Positions 54,401 through 61,754 of a DNA stretch of 64,000 bases are shown here, one piece after another. Where the stretch lies: the NCBI GenBank assembly GCA_024742995.1, contig JANSXK010000003.1, positions 143,646-207,645 of the forward strand, given 5' to 3'. Both the position numbers and the translations under genes were made by a program. The stretch's first letter is position 1, and every line of letters begins with the position of its first letter. Under the pieces are notes generated by a model. It was not told the DNA's origin and searched no databases. It was given only the letters and a program-made list of their open reading frames with translations. The stretch is from Gammaproteobacteria bacterium (GTDB taxonomy: Bacteria > Pseudomonadota > Gammaproteobacteria > Legionellales > Legionellaceae).

Positions 54401-56047
54401 TGCTCTTTGCGACGCAGTAATGACAATTTGATAATCATGCGTATCATCTATGGGGAGTCTTCGCGCAACATCAAGCGTGGTTTTGGCAGCTTCGATCGTT
54501 CGTATCGCGGTCGTAGTGTATTGCACTTCTTCTAATAACAAATGACCCTCATCTGCGGAGCGTAGTAATGTGTTTGCGGTTGCAATGGCTATTCTAGCGG
54601 CATTGACGGCTCTCAGCTGATCTCGATTTTTTGCATAGGTTTGATTATTGGTAGAGCCAGTGGCTGTTACTCGAGCTTGCAATGCTTCTTCAGCCGCTGC
54701 GTTGGCATCTTGCATTGCTTTTTCTGTGCCAAGTTTATGGAACATCACCTGTTCGACCAGGAGCCTGTTGTAATCTTTTATTGTTACAATGGAGTCCTCA
54801 ACTGTGCTACCTGCTTGGCCGACAGCTTGAGCTTTCTGGAGCATTTCTTGCAAAGCTCTTTCTCTATCAGGGCCCCACGGTACTTCATCGTTTTCATTGA
54901 TACGACAAGAGGTTGCATGTAGTTTCGTAAGTGTTGTGGGTGGTTGTAATAAGTTTGCAGTTGAAGGTCGGTCGAGGTTCATTCGACGGATAAATTCCCA
55001 ATGCTGTAGATCTAATTCTTCTCCTCGATCAGCTTCCATGAATTCAAGGTTTCTAGGAGTACCAGATCTATGAATATGCATAGGATATTTGTTGTCACCT
55101 AGTTTTTCACGCCTTCGACTTTCGGTTTCTAGTCCTCTAGTGACCTCACCAAGCTCATTCATGGAAGGCGCATGACAGAAGAGACCCACTAAGGTAAAAG
55201 CCCCATGAGAAACAATTTTTCCAGTTTTTGGGTCGACATGATTATCACCACCTAAAAATGCACGTACTGCCGGCCCACATAGCTTCACTATTTCGGTATT
55301 CTTACGACTTAGCGCTACAGTTTTGTGCCAGTGTAGTCTCAACCCTGTGTTGCCTATCGTTGGTCGTGGCATGACATTGCCATATTTGAGATGATCTGTC
55401 GGAGGGGGAATAGCAGCATCAACAAGTGCGGCAACGATGCTGGGTATGTCTTGATCATTTTGGGGCAGTTTTTCAATAGCATAGCTTTTCATTGATGTCA
55501 TAAGGAAATCAATAATGACCATAACACCATCTATACCGTCATTTGCTCGAAACAGTACGAACGGAAGTTCATCACACAGCGTTGTGGCGACTTTTTCTGA
55601 AATCTCTTTGTAATCACTTGGATCTACGCCAAGAAAATGCAGTATCTGTGTCGCTTGCCATTGTTTTTTGCTTGCTTCATTTTGACGGTTACTTTCTTCT
55701 CTATTCAATTGAGCGCGCCTAGCACCTCCTGCAATGGTGCTTAACAAATTAACTGCTGCTCCGCCACCCATGGGTGCCCCATCTGCGGAACCTTTAACTG
55801 TATTTTCCAGCGCTGTTGCCCGATCTTGTTGGGCTTGGTTTTGCTCTGTTAAAAACTTTAGCCGTTCTTGTTCTTCTGGCGCCAGTTTCTTAGTCGCATA
55901 ATGCTTCTGAAGCATGCCGTAGACTCTTTTTGTCATCATATTAATAAATGTTACGCTTTTTTTGTCTATATCACGTTGTATGGCTTCTCGTAGATTTTTT
56001 GGCAGATGAATCAGAATTTTAGAGAGTGGTATTGTTGAACCAGGCAT
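51467..56047 (-). CDS. Giant coiled-coil-rich protein, effector candidate
   Basis: About 1526 residues, no family recognised. No signal peptide or membrane span. Most is Ala/Glu/Lys/Leu-rich helix with long coiled-coil-like stretches (roughly 40-130, 400-1000, 1200-1400). Residues ~1055-1135 hold three imperfect Pro-rich repeats ('ASSVADIPAPKKPEM', 'QPPSSNATVELTPPEHNV', 'QPPASSAADLSPQEKDVMQ'). A less repetitive segment at ~150-340 includes 'HGAFTLVGLFCHAPSMNE' and may be a separate domain. The tail is Ser-rich ('ERKTNTSGRRLSLTTSH'). ATG 56047 has AAGGA nine bases upstream. Large eukaryote-like coiled-coil proteins are common Dot/Icm substrates; this is inference. Confidence 0.75.
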   Translation of the reverse strand: MPGSTIPLSKILIHLPKNLREAIQRDIDKKSVTFINMMTKRVYGMLQKHYATKKLAPEEQERLKFLTEQNQAQQDRATALENTVKGSADGAPMGGGAAVNLLSTIAGGARRAQLNREESNRQNEASKKQWQATQILHFLGVDPSDYKEISEKVATTLCDELPFVLFRANDGIDGVMVIIDFLMTSMKSYAIEKLPQNDQDIPSIVAALVDAAIPPPTDHLKYGNVMPRPTIGNTGLRLHWHKTVALSRKNTEIVKLCGPAVRAFLGGDNHVDPKTGKIVSHGAFTLVGLFCHAPSMNELGEVTRGLETESRRREKLGDNKYPMHIHRSGTPRNLEFMEADRGEELDLQHWEFIRRMNLDRPSTANLLQPPTTLTKLHATSCRINENDEVPWGPDRERALQEMLQKAQAVGQAGSTVEDSIVTIKDYNRLLVEQVMFHKLGTEKAMQDANAAAEEALQARVTATGSTNNQTYAKNRDQLRAVNAARIAIATANTLLRSADEGHLLLEEVQYTTTAIRTIEAAKTTLDVARRLPIDDTHDYQIVITASQRATQAYDKVSTLETALQVSFQLVVDVVEQSQSFFPRGKQFYTSEKRNLAKTVATIKSRAEAAVDASLKLVQHADLIATYRRKDEQDSMTSEFHSTAIAVYKDEQDGEELYGRLERHDSTVIADHRQRNEAKFNDATKALRTVLDTADASTVSAEIMIIINLCVLVTEKTYELMCTTLNPDNDDINNLPENKKKALSTASTAKNLAVEKRDAAKAYIDNLGVWTKTTAKYATINEPLIPLMHAAIGAKEEIRTLIDSVTYSGTTLSGNTELLAMTEEIDRFFKNAQLAAEQGRLHAIVNQKETMQTRRNIAVSSELQEKLAAVDTAAGYLNLATKIKQAQLAQKAYKEIKEANNELLYEHQSLGSFLAHARKITRLHKEVEKRVTDDIEMTDFQLHQTRLAIGRMEKTQVVIEEMLDNLQTLQTNCYGKNNDSDTATIFEEENLPDEASEQLIMPSKNGLQSLKYVFENWDPEEGKPLSFEAVPGYEAMIGNKLREIMLIFQETINNVNAMPQVKPPMPISASSVADIPAPKKPEMQPPSSNATVELTPPEHNVTQLLDPNTVDGHKAGKEAPQPPASSAADLSPQEKDVMQSLDSNIADIWAAFQTKILENLSIIEKEAGNSSGVGDNWGIWLVVDTIVWVMRETQLMQGIDFQVEQAKQELTIIREVASKESPELKVARTSTIRDLNQAYVNLALIRKKTAKIARDPDNQEKLPLGLVPAILNWSGRLNSEELKWRLKEKAGEPPLADTVFGLLAYYNFFRFYIENRIDEVMNAVNDLSQFKIVLKVISAQHNALSNKFIPSSQTAAIDETELEELTASCQRLSNIVETELKEATGLERFRNKIVKQELAPFFMQWKENYWKRRAKPAIDYSTSEDSDQEEDRTDKSEAKTYSIAQIEKLLGILQKRLKTLCPAAIPPTPHRNRGNVSASGATDSGGKTLERKPSALVMSSSFSQAPDILNERKTNTSGRRLSLTTSH

Positions 56048-56053
56048 AATCAA

Positions 56054-56363
56054 AATCCTTTTTGAAAATTAAGAGCAGAACCTACGATATTTTGACTTAA
56101 AAATCAATACTTAGATGACAGTGGCTGGTTGACTGATAATATGGTTACTTGTTATCAGAGTGGGAAATGTCAATTTTAAATGCCTGTTGTCCCCGCGTAG
56201 GCTGAAAAGCGGGTATTTTTCCTTTGAAATGGTTTTATGCCACAACGCTGGCTTATCCGCGGGATTTAGAGAATTTAGCTGGATTTCTGGAGCCCGCGGA
56301 CAAGCTGGGGGACGTAGGTATTGGGGCAGTGGTGCGCTGATATGGATGGGGACGATAAAATCT
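56054..56363. other. Repeat-bearing gap upstream of the giant gene
   Basis: 310 bases without a supported gene; a frame at 56111-56422 is built from repeat sequence and has no ribosome binding site. It contains the paired repeat arms described at 56245-56320 and, near 56190-56215, a hairpin-like CCCCGCG...AAAAGCGGG. No confident promoter for the giant gene was seen. Confidence 0.55.
56245..56320. repeat. Dispersed repeat, inverted pair
   Basis: GCTGGCTTATCCGCGGGATT on the left and GAGCCCGCGGACAAGCTGGG on the right form facing arms around a ~20-base centre, followed by GGACGTAGG. It is the fullest palindromic copy of the family seen here and could fold into a long hairpin. Confidence 0.65.
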
Positions 56364-57731
56364 TTATTCGATAGGCTTAGGTAATTCAATCCAATAGTGA
56401 GCAACCACGGCGTGCCGCTCATATGACACCAGATAGATGTGTAGCTTGTTTTTCTTCTTATTATCTAAAAACAAGATGCTGCCATCGATAGCAAGATCAT
56501 GGTGATTGATCCATTTATGTTTTTCATCTAGAAAGACCGAGAAAAAGGGGCTTTTTTCTGGGGGATTTTTCATGAGATGTTCATAGCTTTCTTTGAGTGG
56601 GGCGGTGCCAATACCCATCAAATGTAATTGTCCCGCTGCGTAGTTTTGGGGCTCTAGATGTGGAAGCTTCTTTAAATCAAGACCACTGATGTAAAAGAAG
56701 GATCGCTTCTTCCCGTTGTTTGCATAAATCAGAACAATTTCTTGTAAATGTTGATCATGACTTCCGGCTGAACGAATATCATTGATGACAGCGGAAATGG
56801 GATGTTTAATCCGCCAATATTCATTTTTCCAGGGATGATCTTTACGATATATACCAGGGGGTAAGAAGGTTGCAAAAGACACCGCAGGGTTATAGTAATC
56901 TCGAAATAATTTGATATCTGATTTTGATATGATATTTTTGTGCTTGTTGACTTGTTCGCCATCTGCAATAGCTGGCTCATTGAAATTGTAGTGTAATATA
57001 ACGGGATAGAACCGGGTGATTTTTCTCAGCTCGTCTAAATTGACCACTGTATTTTCCGGATCAAACCAATGCTCCAAATAAAACCAATTATTTAGATAAT
57101 GTAAGCCGGTGTTATGCTCAAAAATTTCTTTATAGTACCCCAGTGGAAACGTAAACCATCCTTGATAAAACAACGTCTTTTTATCATTTTCTTTGTTGTA
57201 TAATAAGATTTCCCACAGTCCTGCGTTGAGACAGTTTTTGGCAAGATCTGCCTGATATAAATGATTTTTCTCAAAACCGTCACCGCCAATAACTTCTATC
57301 CAAGGACTGTTTTTTTCAAAGGAGACTTGTTGCCTGTTCCATTGTCGATCGGTGAGTGAGATACGGGTAAGATTGGGATCTTGTTTGATCCAGGCTGGGA
57401 GCGATGGTGTCATCAAGCCAACATCAATATTTTTAAATACAATGGTCGCGCTGTCTGGATTGCTGGGTAAAAAGACCAGATTAAAATGCGAACCGTCTTT
57501 TTTTTCAAGGATGAGTGTTTGGTGTGAATAGTGCCCGTGGCGCTGGCTGAGGGATGCGGGATTATCAGGGTAGTCACCTTTAGTAAATTCTTTTACAGGA
57601 AGCGACATGCTTTGTTTGACATGATATCTATTGTATAAATACTCAGCAACAAGGATAGATAGCACCAATATAATTAGGATGAGCGTGATGGTTTTTTTAG
57701 AGCTTTTACCTTTTTTGTTTGAATGATGCAT
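56364..57731 (-). CDS. Unknown single-anchor protein
   Basis: About 455 residues from ATG 57731 (GGAG five bases upstream; the frame is open to 57788). A basic N-terminus ('MHHSNKKGKSSKKT') and one membrane span ('ITLILIILVLSILVAEYLY') suggest a type II inner-membrane anchor with a large outer domain. That domain is beta-rich with many aromatic residues ('LYQADLAKNCLNAGLWEILL', 'GLHYLNNWFYLEHWFDPEN', 'EIVLIYANNGKKRSFFYISG'). No catalytic motif was recognised. It stands alone between the giant gene and pabB. Confidence 0.7.
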   Translation of the reverse strand: MHHSNKKGKSSKKTITLILIILVLSILVAEYLYNRYHVKQSMSLPVKEFTKGDYPDNPASLSQRHGHYSHQTLILEKKDGSHFNLVFLPSNPDSATIVFKNIDVGLMTPSLPAWIKQDPNLTRISLTDRQWNRQQVSFEKNSPWIEVIGGDGFEKNHLYQADLAKNCLNAGLWEILLYNKENDKKTLFYQGWFTFPLGYYKEIFEHNTGLHYLNNWFYLEHWFDPENTVVNLDELRKITRFYPVILHYNFNEPAIADGEQVNKHKNIISKSDIKLFRDYYNPAVSFATFLPPGIYRKDHPWKNEYWRIKHPISAVINDIRSAGSHDQHLQEIVLIYANNGKKRSFFYISGLDLKKLPHLEPQNYAAGQLHLMGIGTAPLKESYEHLMKNPPEKSPFFSVFLDEKHKWINHHDLAIDGSILFLDNKKKNKLHIYLVSYERHAVVAHYWIELPKPIE

Positions 57732-57912
57732 CGGAACTCCGTTTTGTTTTTTATCCATACGTAGGGGAAGAAGCAAGCCTAGGTACATAGCAGGAAGAGC
57801 AAGCCGTAAAATGTAGAGATTAAGGTCTTAATCGCACTCCTAAAAACAGGGACAGTTGCATTAACTTAGTATAGACTAACGATTTGATTGAGTCATGCAA
57901 GAGAAGTTTTTT

Positions 57913-59283
57913 ATGTCACCGCTGGTTAAGACAATGGCGTACCAAGATCCAGCTCTGGTATTGCAGTGCTTTGCTGATCAAGATTGGGTATGTTTTTTTG
58001 ATAGCGCCAAATCTTTAGACGAACTTGGGACTTTCAGCTTCATTGTTTTTAATCCTATTGTAAAATTAGTTGCTGATGCTCAGGGGCAGGATGATCCTTT
58101 TGCCGCATTACAATCACAGCTTGCCCGTTATTCATTGCCGAAGCTCTCGCATTTACCTCCATTTCAAGGTGGCGCCGCGGGTTATTTTTCTTATGATTTA
58201 TTGCGTCATGTGGAAAATGTGCCGCAACATCGTGCTGATCTGATGAAAACACCTGATATGATGATCGGCATTTATGACACGGTGATTGCTTTTGATCATC
58301 AAGCCAAAGCAGCATGGATCATCTCACACGGGTTGTCAGAGCAGGGTGTTACGCCATGTCAGAAGATAGCAGAGGATAAATGTGATTTTATTTTTTCGCG
58401 TTTGAACGCAGCAATTTTTGATCGTGCTTTAAAAAAATGGCCGTTACTTTCTGTTGACGCCATTCAAAGTAATTTTGCGCAAGAAGCCTATCAGCAGATG
58501 GTCCAAAAAGTGATTGACTATATTTATGCCGGTGATATTTTTCAAGCGAATGTTTCACAGTGCTTTACCGCGGCGCTTCCTGATGAGCTGGGTCCGTTGG
58601 ATTTGTATTTGAAGTTAAGAACAAAAAATCCAGCGCCATTTGCTGCTTTTTTAGACTTCGGCGCGGTTGCCATTGCATCTGCTTCTCCTGAGCGCTTTTT
58701 AAAATCACGTACGAATATTGTAGAAACACGACCCATTAAGGGCACGCGTCCACGTAGTAAAGATGCAAATCAAGATCAGCAATTAGCGGATGCATTAATG
58801 CATAGTGACAAAGATCAAGCTGAAAATACGATGATCACGGATTTGATGCGCAACGATTTGTCTCGTGTGTGCGCAGATCATAGCGTGGTGGTGAAAAAAC
58901 TATGTGGTTTGGAGACGTATGAAACTGTGCATCATCTCGTTTCTGTGATCGAAGGCACCTTGAAACCTGAGTATGGTGCTATCGATCTTTTACGTGCGAC
59001 ATTTCCAGGGGGATCCATCACTGGTGCGCCTAAAGTCCGAGCAATGGAAATCATCGCTGATTTGGAGCCGACAGCTCGTGGTCCTTATTGCGGCAGTATC
59101 GGTTATATTGGTTTTGATGGTGACATGGATACTTCCATTCTAATCCGAACGTTTGTGATCAAAGGCAAGACAGTGACATTTCAGGCAGGGGGTGGCATTG
59201 TTGCGGATTCTGTGCCTGAAGAAGAATATCAAGAAACACTTACAAAGGCGGATAGTTTATTGCGAGTATTGATTGAGCCATGA
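57913..59283 (+). CDS. pabB: Aminodeoxychorismate synthase component I
   Basis: Chorismate-using enzyme that makes 4-amino-4-deoxychorismate for folate. The motif 'VETRPIKGTRPRSKD' carries the Lys of PabB (anthranilate synthases have Ala here), so PabB is favoured over TrpE. 'GDIFQANVSQCF', 'DLMRNDLSRVC', 'FPGGSITGAPKVRAMEII' and 'GGGIVADSVPEEEYQET' are conserved. ATG 57913 has AGAGAAG six bases upstream; ATG 57895 is possible. 456 residues. The stop overlaps pabA. Confidence 0.9.
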   Translation: MSPLVKTMAYQDPALVLQCFADQDWVCFFDSAKSLDELGTFSFIVFNPIVKLVADAQGQDDPFAALQSQLARYSLPKLSHLPPFQGGAAGYFSYDLLRHVENVPQHRADLMKTPDMMIGIYDTVIAFDHQAKAAWIISHGLSEQGVTPCQKIAEDKCDFIFSRLNAAIFDRALKKWPLLSVDAIQSNFAQEAYQQMVQKVIDYIYAGDIFQANVSQCFTAALPDELGPLDLYLKLRTKNPAPFAAFLDFGAVAIASASPERFLKSRTNIVETRPIKGTRPRSKDANQDQQLADALMHSDKDQAENTMITDLMRNDLSRVCADHSVVVKKLCGLETYETVHHLVSVIEGTLKPEYGAIDLLRATFPGGSITGAPKVRAMEIIADLEPTARGPYCGSIGYIGFDGDMDTSILIRTFVIKGKTVTFQAGGGIVADSVPEEEYQETLTKADSLLRVLIEP

Positions 59284-59888
59284 TACTAATCATCGATAAT
59301 TATGATTCATTTGTGTATAACATTGCGCGTTATGTCAGCGAATTGGGCTATGCGCCAACTGTCATTAGAAATGATGCCATAACGCTTGCTGAGGTGCAAA
59401 GCATGGCGCCCAATAAAATCATTTTGTCACCAGGTCCTTGTGATCCATTGCACGCGGGGATTTGCTTGGAAGTGATTCGTGAGTTTGGTGAACATATTCC
59501 AATATTAGGGATATGCCTGGGGCATCAGGCAATTGGTCAAGCATATGGTGGTAAAGTGGGGCGAGCTGGAAAACCAATTCATGGAAAAAGCACCGTGATT
59601 ACTCATGATGGTGCCGGTATTTTTCAAAACTTACCCAACCCTCTAAAAGGAGGGCGTTATCACTCATTGGTTGTGGAAGAAGATGCGTTGCCTGATTGTT
59701 TGGTGGTAACAGCGCGGAGTCCAGAAGGCGAAATCATGGCCTTGTCTCATCAGACTTATCCTGTGTTTGGCGTACAATTTCATCCAGAGTCGATTATGAC
59801 GGAGCAAGGTGACAGACTGTTACGTAACTTTTTAAATCTGCCAGGACTTACGCAAAACACCGATCTCTTCGTTGGATTTAGTATTTAA
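59280..59888 (+). CDS. pabA: Aminodeoxychorismate synthase glutaminase PabA
   Basis: Class I glutamine amidotransferase subunit supplying ammonia to PabB (may also serve TrpE). 'LIIDNYDSFVYNIARYV', 'LSPGPCDPLHAG', nucleophile Cys in 'ILGICLGHQAIGQAYGG', and His/Glu in 'GVQFHPESIMTEQG'. The family normally ends near 'LLRNFLNL'; here the final ~14 residues 'GLTQNTDLFVGFSI' and the stop codon come from the palindromic element inserted at 59842. The catalytic domain is otherwise intact. Confidence 0.93.
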   Translation: MILIIDNYDSFVYNIARYVSELGYAPTVIRNDAITLAEVQSMAPNKIILSPGPCDPLHAGICLEVIREFGEHIPILGICLGHQAIGQAYGGKVGRAGKPIHGKSTVITHDGAGIFQNLPNPLKGGRYHSLVVEEDALPDCLVVTARSPEGEIMALSHQTYPVFGVQFHPESIMTEQGDRLLRNFLNLPGLTQNTDLFVGFSI

Positions 59889-59964
59889 TTCGGTCATTTA
59901 GCCATCTAAACTCCCTCATTAAATACTAAATCCGCCTCGACCTCGGCGTTTTTCGTAAGTCCTG
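59842..59964. repeat. MITE-like palindromic element fused to pabA
   Basis: 123 bases with ~46-base inverted arms. The left arm begins AGGACTTACGCAAAACACCG and ends GGATTTAGTATTTAAT; the right arm read on the minus strand begins AGGACTTACGAAAAACGCCG and ends with the same GGATTTAGTATTTAAT. The centre is ~28 bases with no coding capacity. The arms differ only in the middle. It encodes the last residues and stop of pabA. Confidence 0.8.
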
Positions 59965-59975
59965 CTGCCCTAAAG

Positions 59976-61190
59976 TCATTCACCTCGTGGATCGATTTCA
60001 ACCATAACAGGCGTTGTTTGCGTCATCACACGGAAAGGCTCTTCTTGCGGTGGGCTGTCAGTTTGAGTTTTACGCCAAGCAAATAATCCTGCAACAGAGC
60101 CTGCAATGACGATGAAGTAGACAAATAAGCCAGGTTCTTTTAATACATGCATGAAAAATGGCGCAACAAATGGACCTATGGTTGCCCCAAGACTATAAGA
60201 CAGTAATAGTCCTTGAATGCCGGCAACGATGTCATTATTGTCCAAGGAATCACAGGCATAACTAATACAGATGGGATATATGGTAAAGGTTAAACCACCC
60301 AAAATGATGATCAAAATAATCGAGGAGATGTAATATTTATAGGCAACGATTAACAATAAAGAAGTCACCGCCACAAGGCAAGAGAGTATAATCACCACAA
60401 ATCTACGATCGACAGTATCTGAAACTTTTCCGACTGGGTATTGGAGCGCCATGCCACCCATGATCAAACAAAACATGAATAGAGAAATTTTGGATGCTTC
60501 GTGGTAGATATTTGAAAAGATGATGGGGAATAATGCGTAAGACGCACTTAACGTCATGCCTGCGCAAAAGCAGCCAAAAATACTAGACATGGTTTTTTTG
60601 TACAATGTTTTTAAGTTCATCGTAGAAGGTTCATCAAATTGCGGTGTGGTGACATAGGTCATCGCAAGTGGGATGACAGAGAGCGAGCAAAGCATTGTTG
60701 CGATACCAAACAATAATAAATCGTCTGGATTGCCTAAATTAATTAAAAGTTGTCCACAGGCTTGTGCGGCGTAATAGGTCATCATATAGAGTGATAAGAT
60801 ACGGCCTCGCGTGGATGTGGTACTATTACACAACAACCAACTTTCAATGACCACAAACGCCCCCGCAGTCATAAATCCGCTGAGGAAACGCAACACCAAC
60901 CAAAAGGGCATATTATAAAAGATGCCGTGTAATAAGCTCATCACGGCTAAAGCCGAGGCAAAGGTAGAAAAAGCTCGAATATGCCCGACTCTTACAATAA
61001 AACGCTCAATCTTAAACGAGCCACAAACCAAGCCCGCATAATACATTCCAGTCATCGCACCGACCATAAGAGGGGCTTCATGATGGAAATTCATGGTCAG
61101 CGACAGCAAGGTGAGGAAAAACCCGCTGCCAAACATAAAAACGAATAGGCTTAAGAGTGGTGCGATTACTTTTTTGATGATAGGCAGCAT
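59976..61190 (-). CDS. MFS transporter, YcaD-like
   Basis: 404 residues, about twelve membrane spans. 'AMTGMYYAGLVCGSFKIERF' and 'RVGHIRAFSTFASALAVMSL' in the first half and 'GWLLCNSTTSTRGRILSLYM'-like 'VIESWLLCNSTTSTRGR' match the YcaD group of the major facilitator superfamily. The substrate is unknown. The C-terminal ~25 residues are polar and end 'MVEIDPRGE'. It is convergent with pabA; the MITE-like element lies between them. Confidence 0.85.
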   Translation of the reverse strand: MLPIIKKVIAPLLSLFVFMFGSGFFLTLLSLTMNFHHEAPLMVGAMTGMYYAGLVCGSFKIERFIVRVGHIRAFSTFASALAVMSLLHGIFYNMPFWLVLRFLSGFMTAGAFVVIESWLLCNSTTSTRGRILSLYMMTYYAAQACGQLLINLGNPDDLLLFGIATMLCSLSVIPLAMTYVTTPQFDEPSTMNLKTLYKKTMSSIFGCFCAGMTLSASYALFPIIFSNIYHEASKISLFMFCLIMGGMALQYPVGKVSDTVDRRFVVIILSCLVAVTSLLLIVAYKYYISSIILIIILGGLTFTIYPICISYACDSLDNNDIVAGIQGLLLSYSLGATIGPFVAPFFMHVLKEPGLFVYFIVIAGSVAGLFAWRKTQTDSPPQEEPFRVMTQTTPVMVEIDPRGE

Positions 61191-61315
61191 GCGTCACTCG
61201 CACCATTATGTTTTTTACGTACTCTAGATGATAAACCATATTATAGATTTTTTATCAATAGATGTGAACAAAATAACAAGATTTTGGCTATTTATAAGAA
61301 AATCGACTTAGGTTT

Positions 61316-61654
61316 TTATAAAATATCCAGAATCGTTAGGCGAAAAACAGTACCGACGCCATAAGGGATATGTCGTTCCGCAAAGGTTGCAGTAAGCTCA
61401 GCTTGTGCAAAAGCACCCGTACAATGCCCCGTAATAATAAAATCAGGGTTGATGGTACGTAAGTCTTCAATGGTGGGACTGATACGCTCTTTAACTTCTG
61501 GAGGTGCCAAATGAAACCCACTCATCACCAAATGTACAGGCTCATTGTCTATCAATTGTCTAGCATGTTTTGTCGCATTCACCACACCGGTATGTCCGCA
61601 AGCAGTAAAGACACAAATTAGATGTTTCTTTCGATTGAGGAGTATGAGTGTACG
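61316..61654 (-). pseudogene. Remnant of a metallo-beta-lactamase-fold hydrolase
   Basis: Only the C-terminal ~110 residues remain. Reading from an in-frame stop at 61655-61657, the frame gives 'LICVFTACGHTGVVNATKHA' then 'VHLVMSGFHLAPPEV' and 'DFIITGHCTGAFAQAEL', matching the second half of MBL-fold proteins related to dihydropterin/RFA-P synthase-like hydrolases. The N-terminal HxHxDH half is missing and no proper start exists. The upstream ~60 bases show no trace of it. Confidence 0.75.
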
Positions 61655-61754
61655 TTACAAATTATGGTGTGTCATCCATTGGTAAGCACACTAATTTGAT
61701 CTTTTTTGAGAACAAATGATACACTTTGATTTTTATTTCACGGGACAAGAAACC

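Noticed and set aside
56111..56422. 103-codon minus-strand frame upstream of the giant gene
   Set aside because: Largely made of the dispersed repeat ('NPADKPALWHK') and overlapping the coding end of the anchored protein; no ribosome binding site.
57895..59888. Reading pabBA as trpEG
   Set aside because: The PIKGT motif with Lys is diagnostic of PabB, and no other trp gene is adjacent; PabA may still be shared with TrpE.
59976..61190. Possible fusion or truncation of the YcaD-like transporter
   Set aside because: Length and twelve-span pattern are normal; only the C-terminal polar tail is variable in this family.
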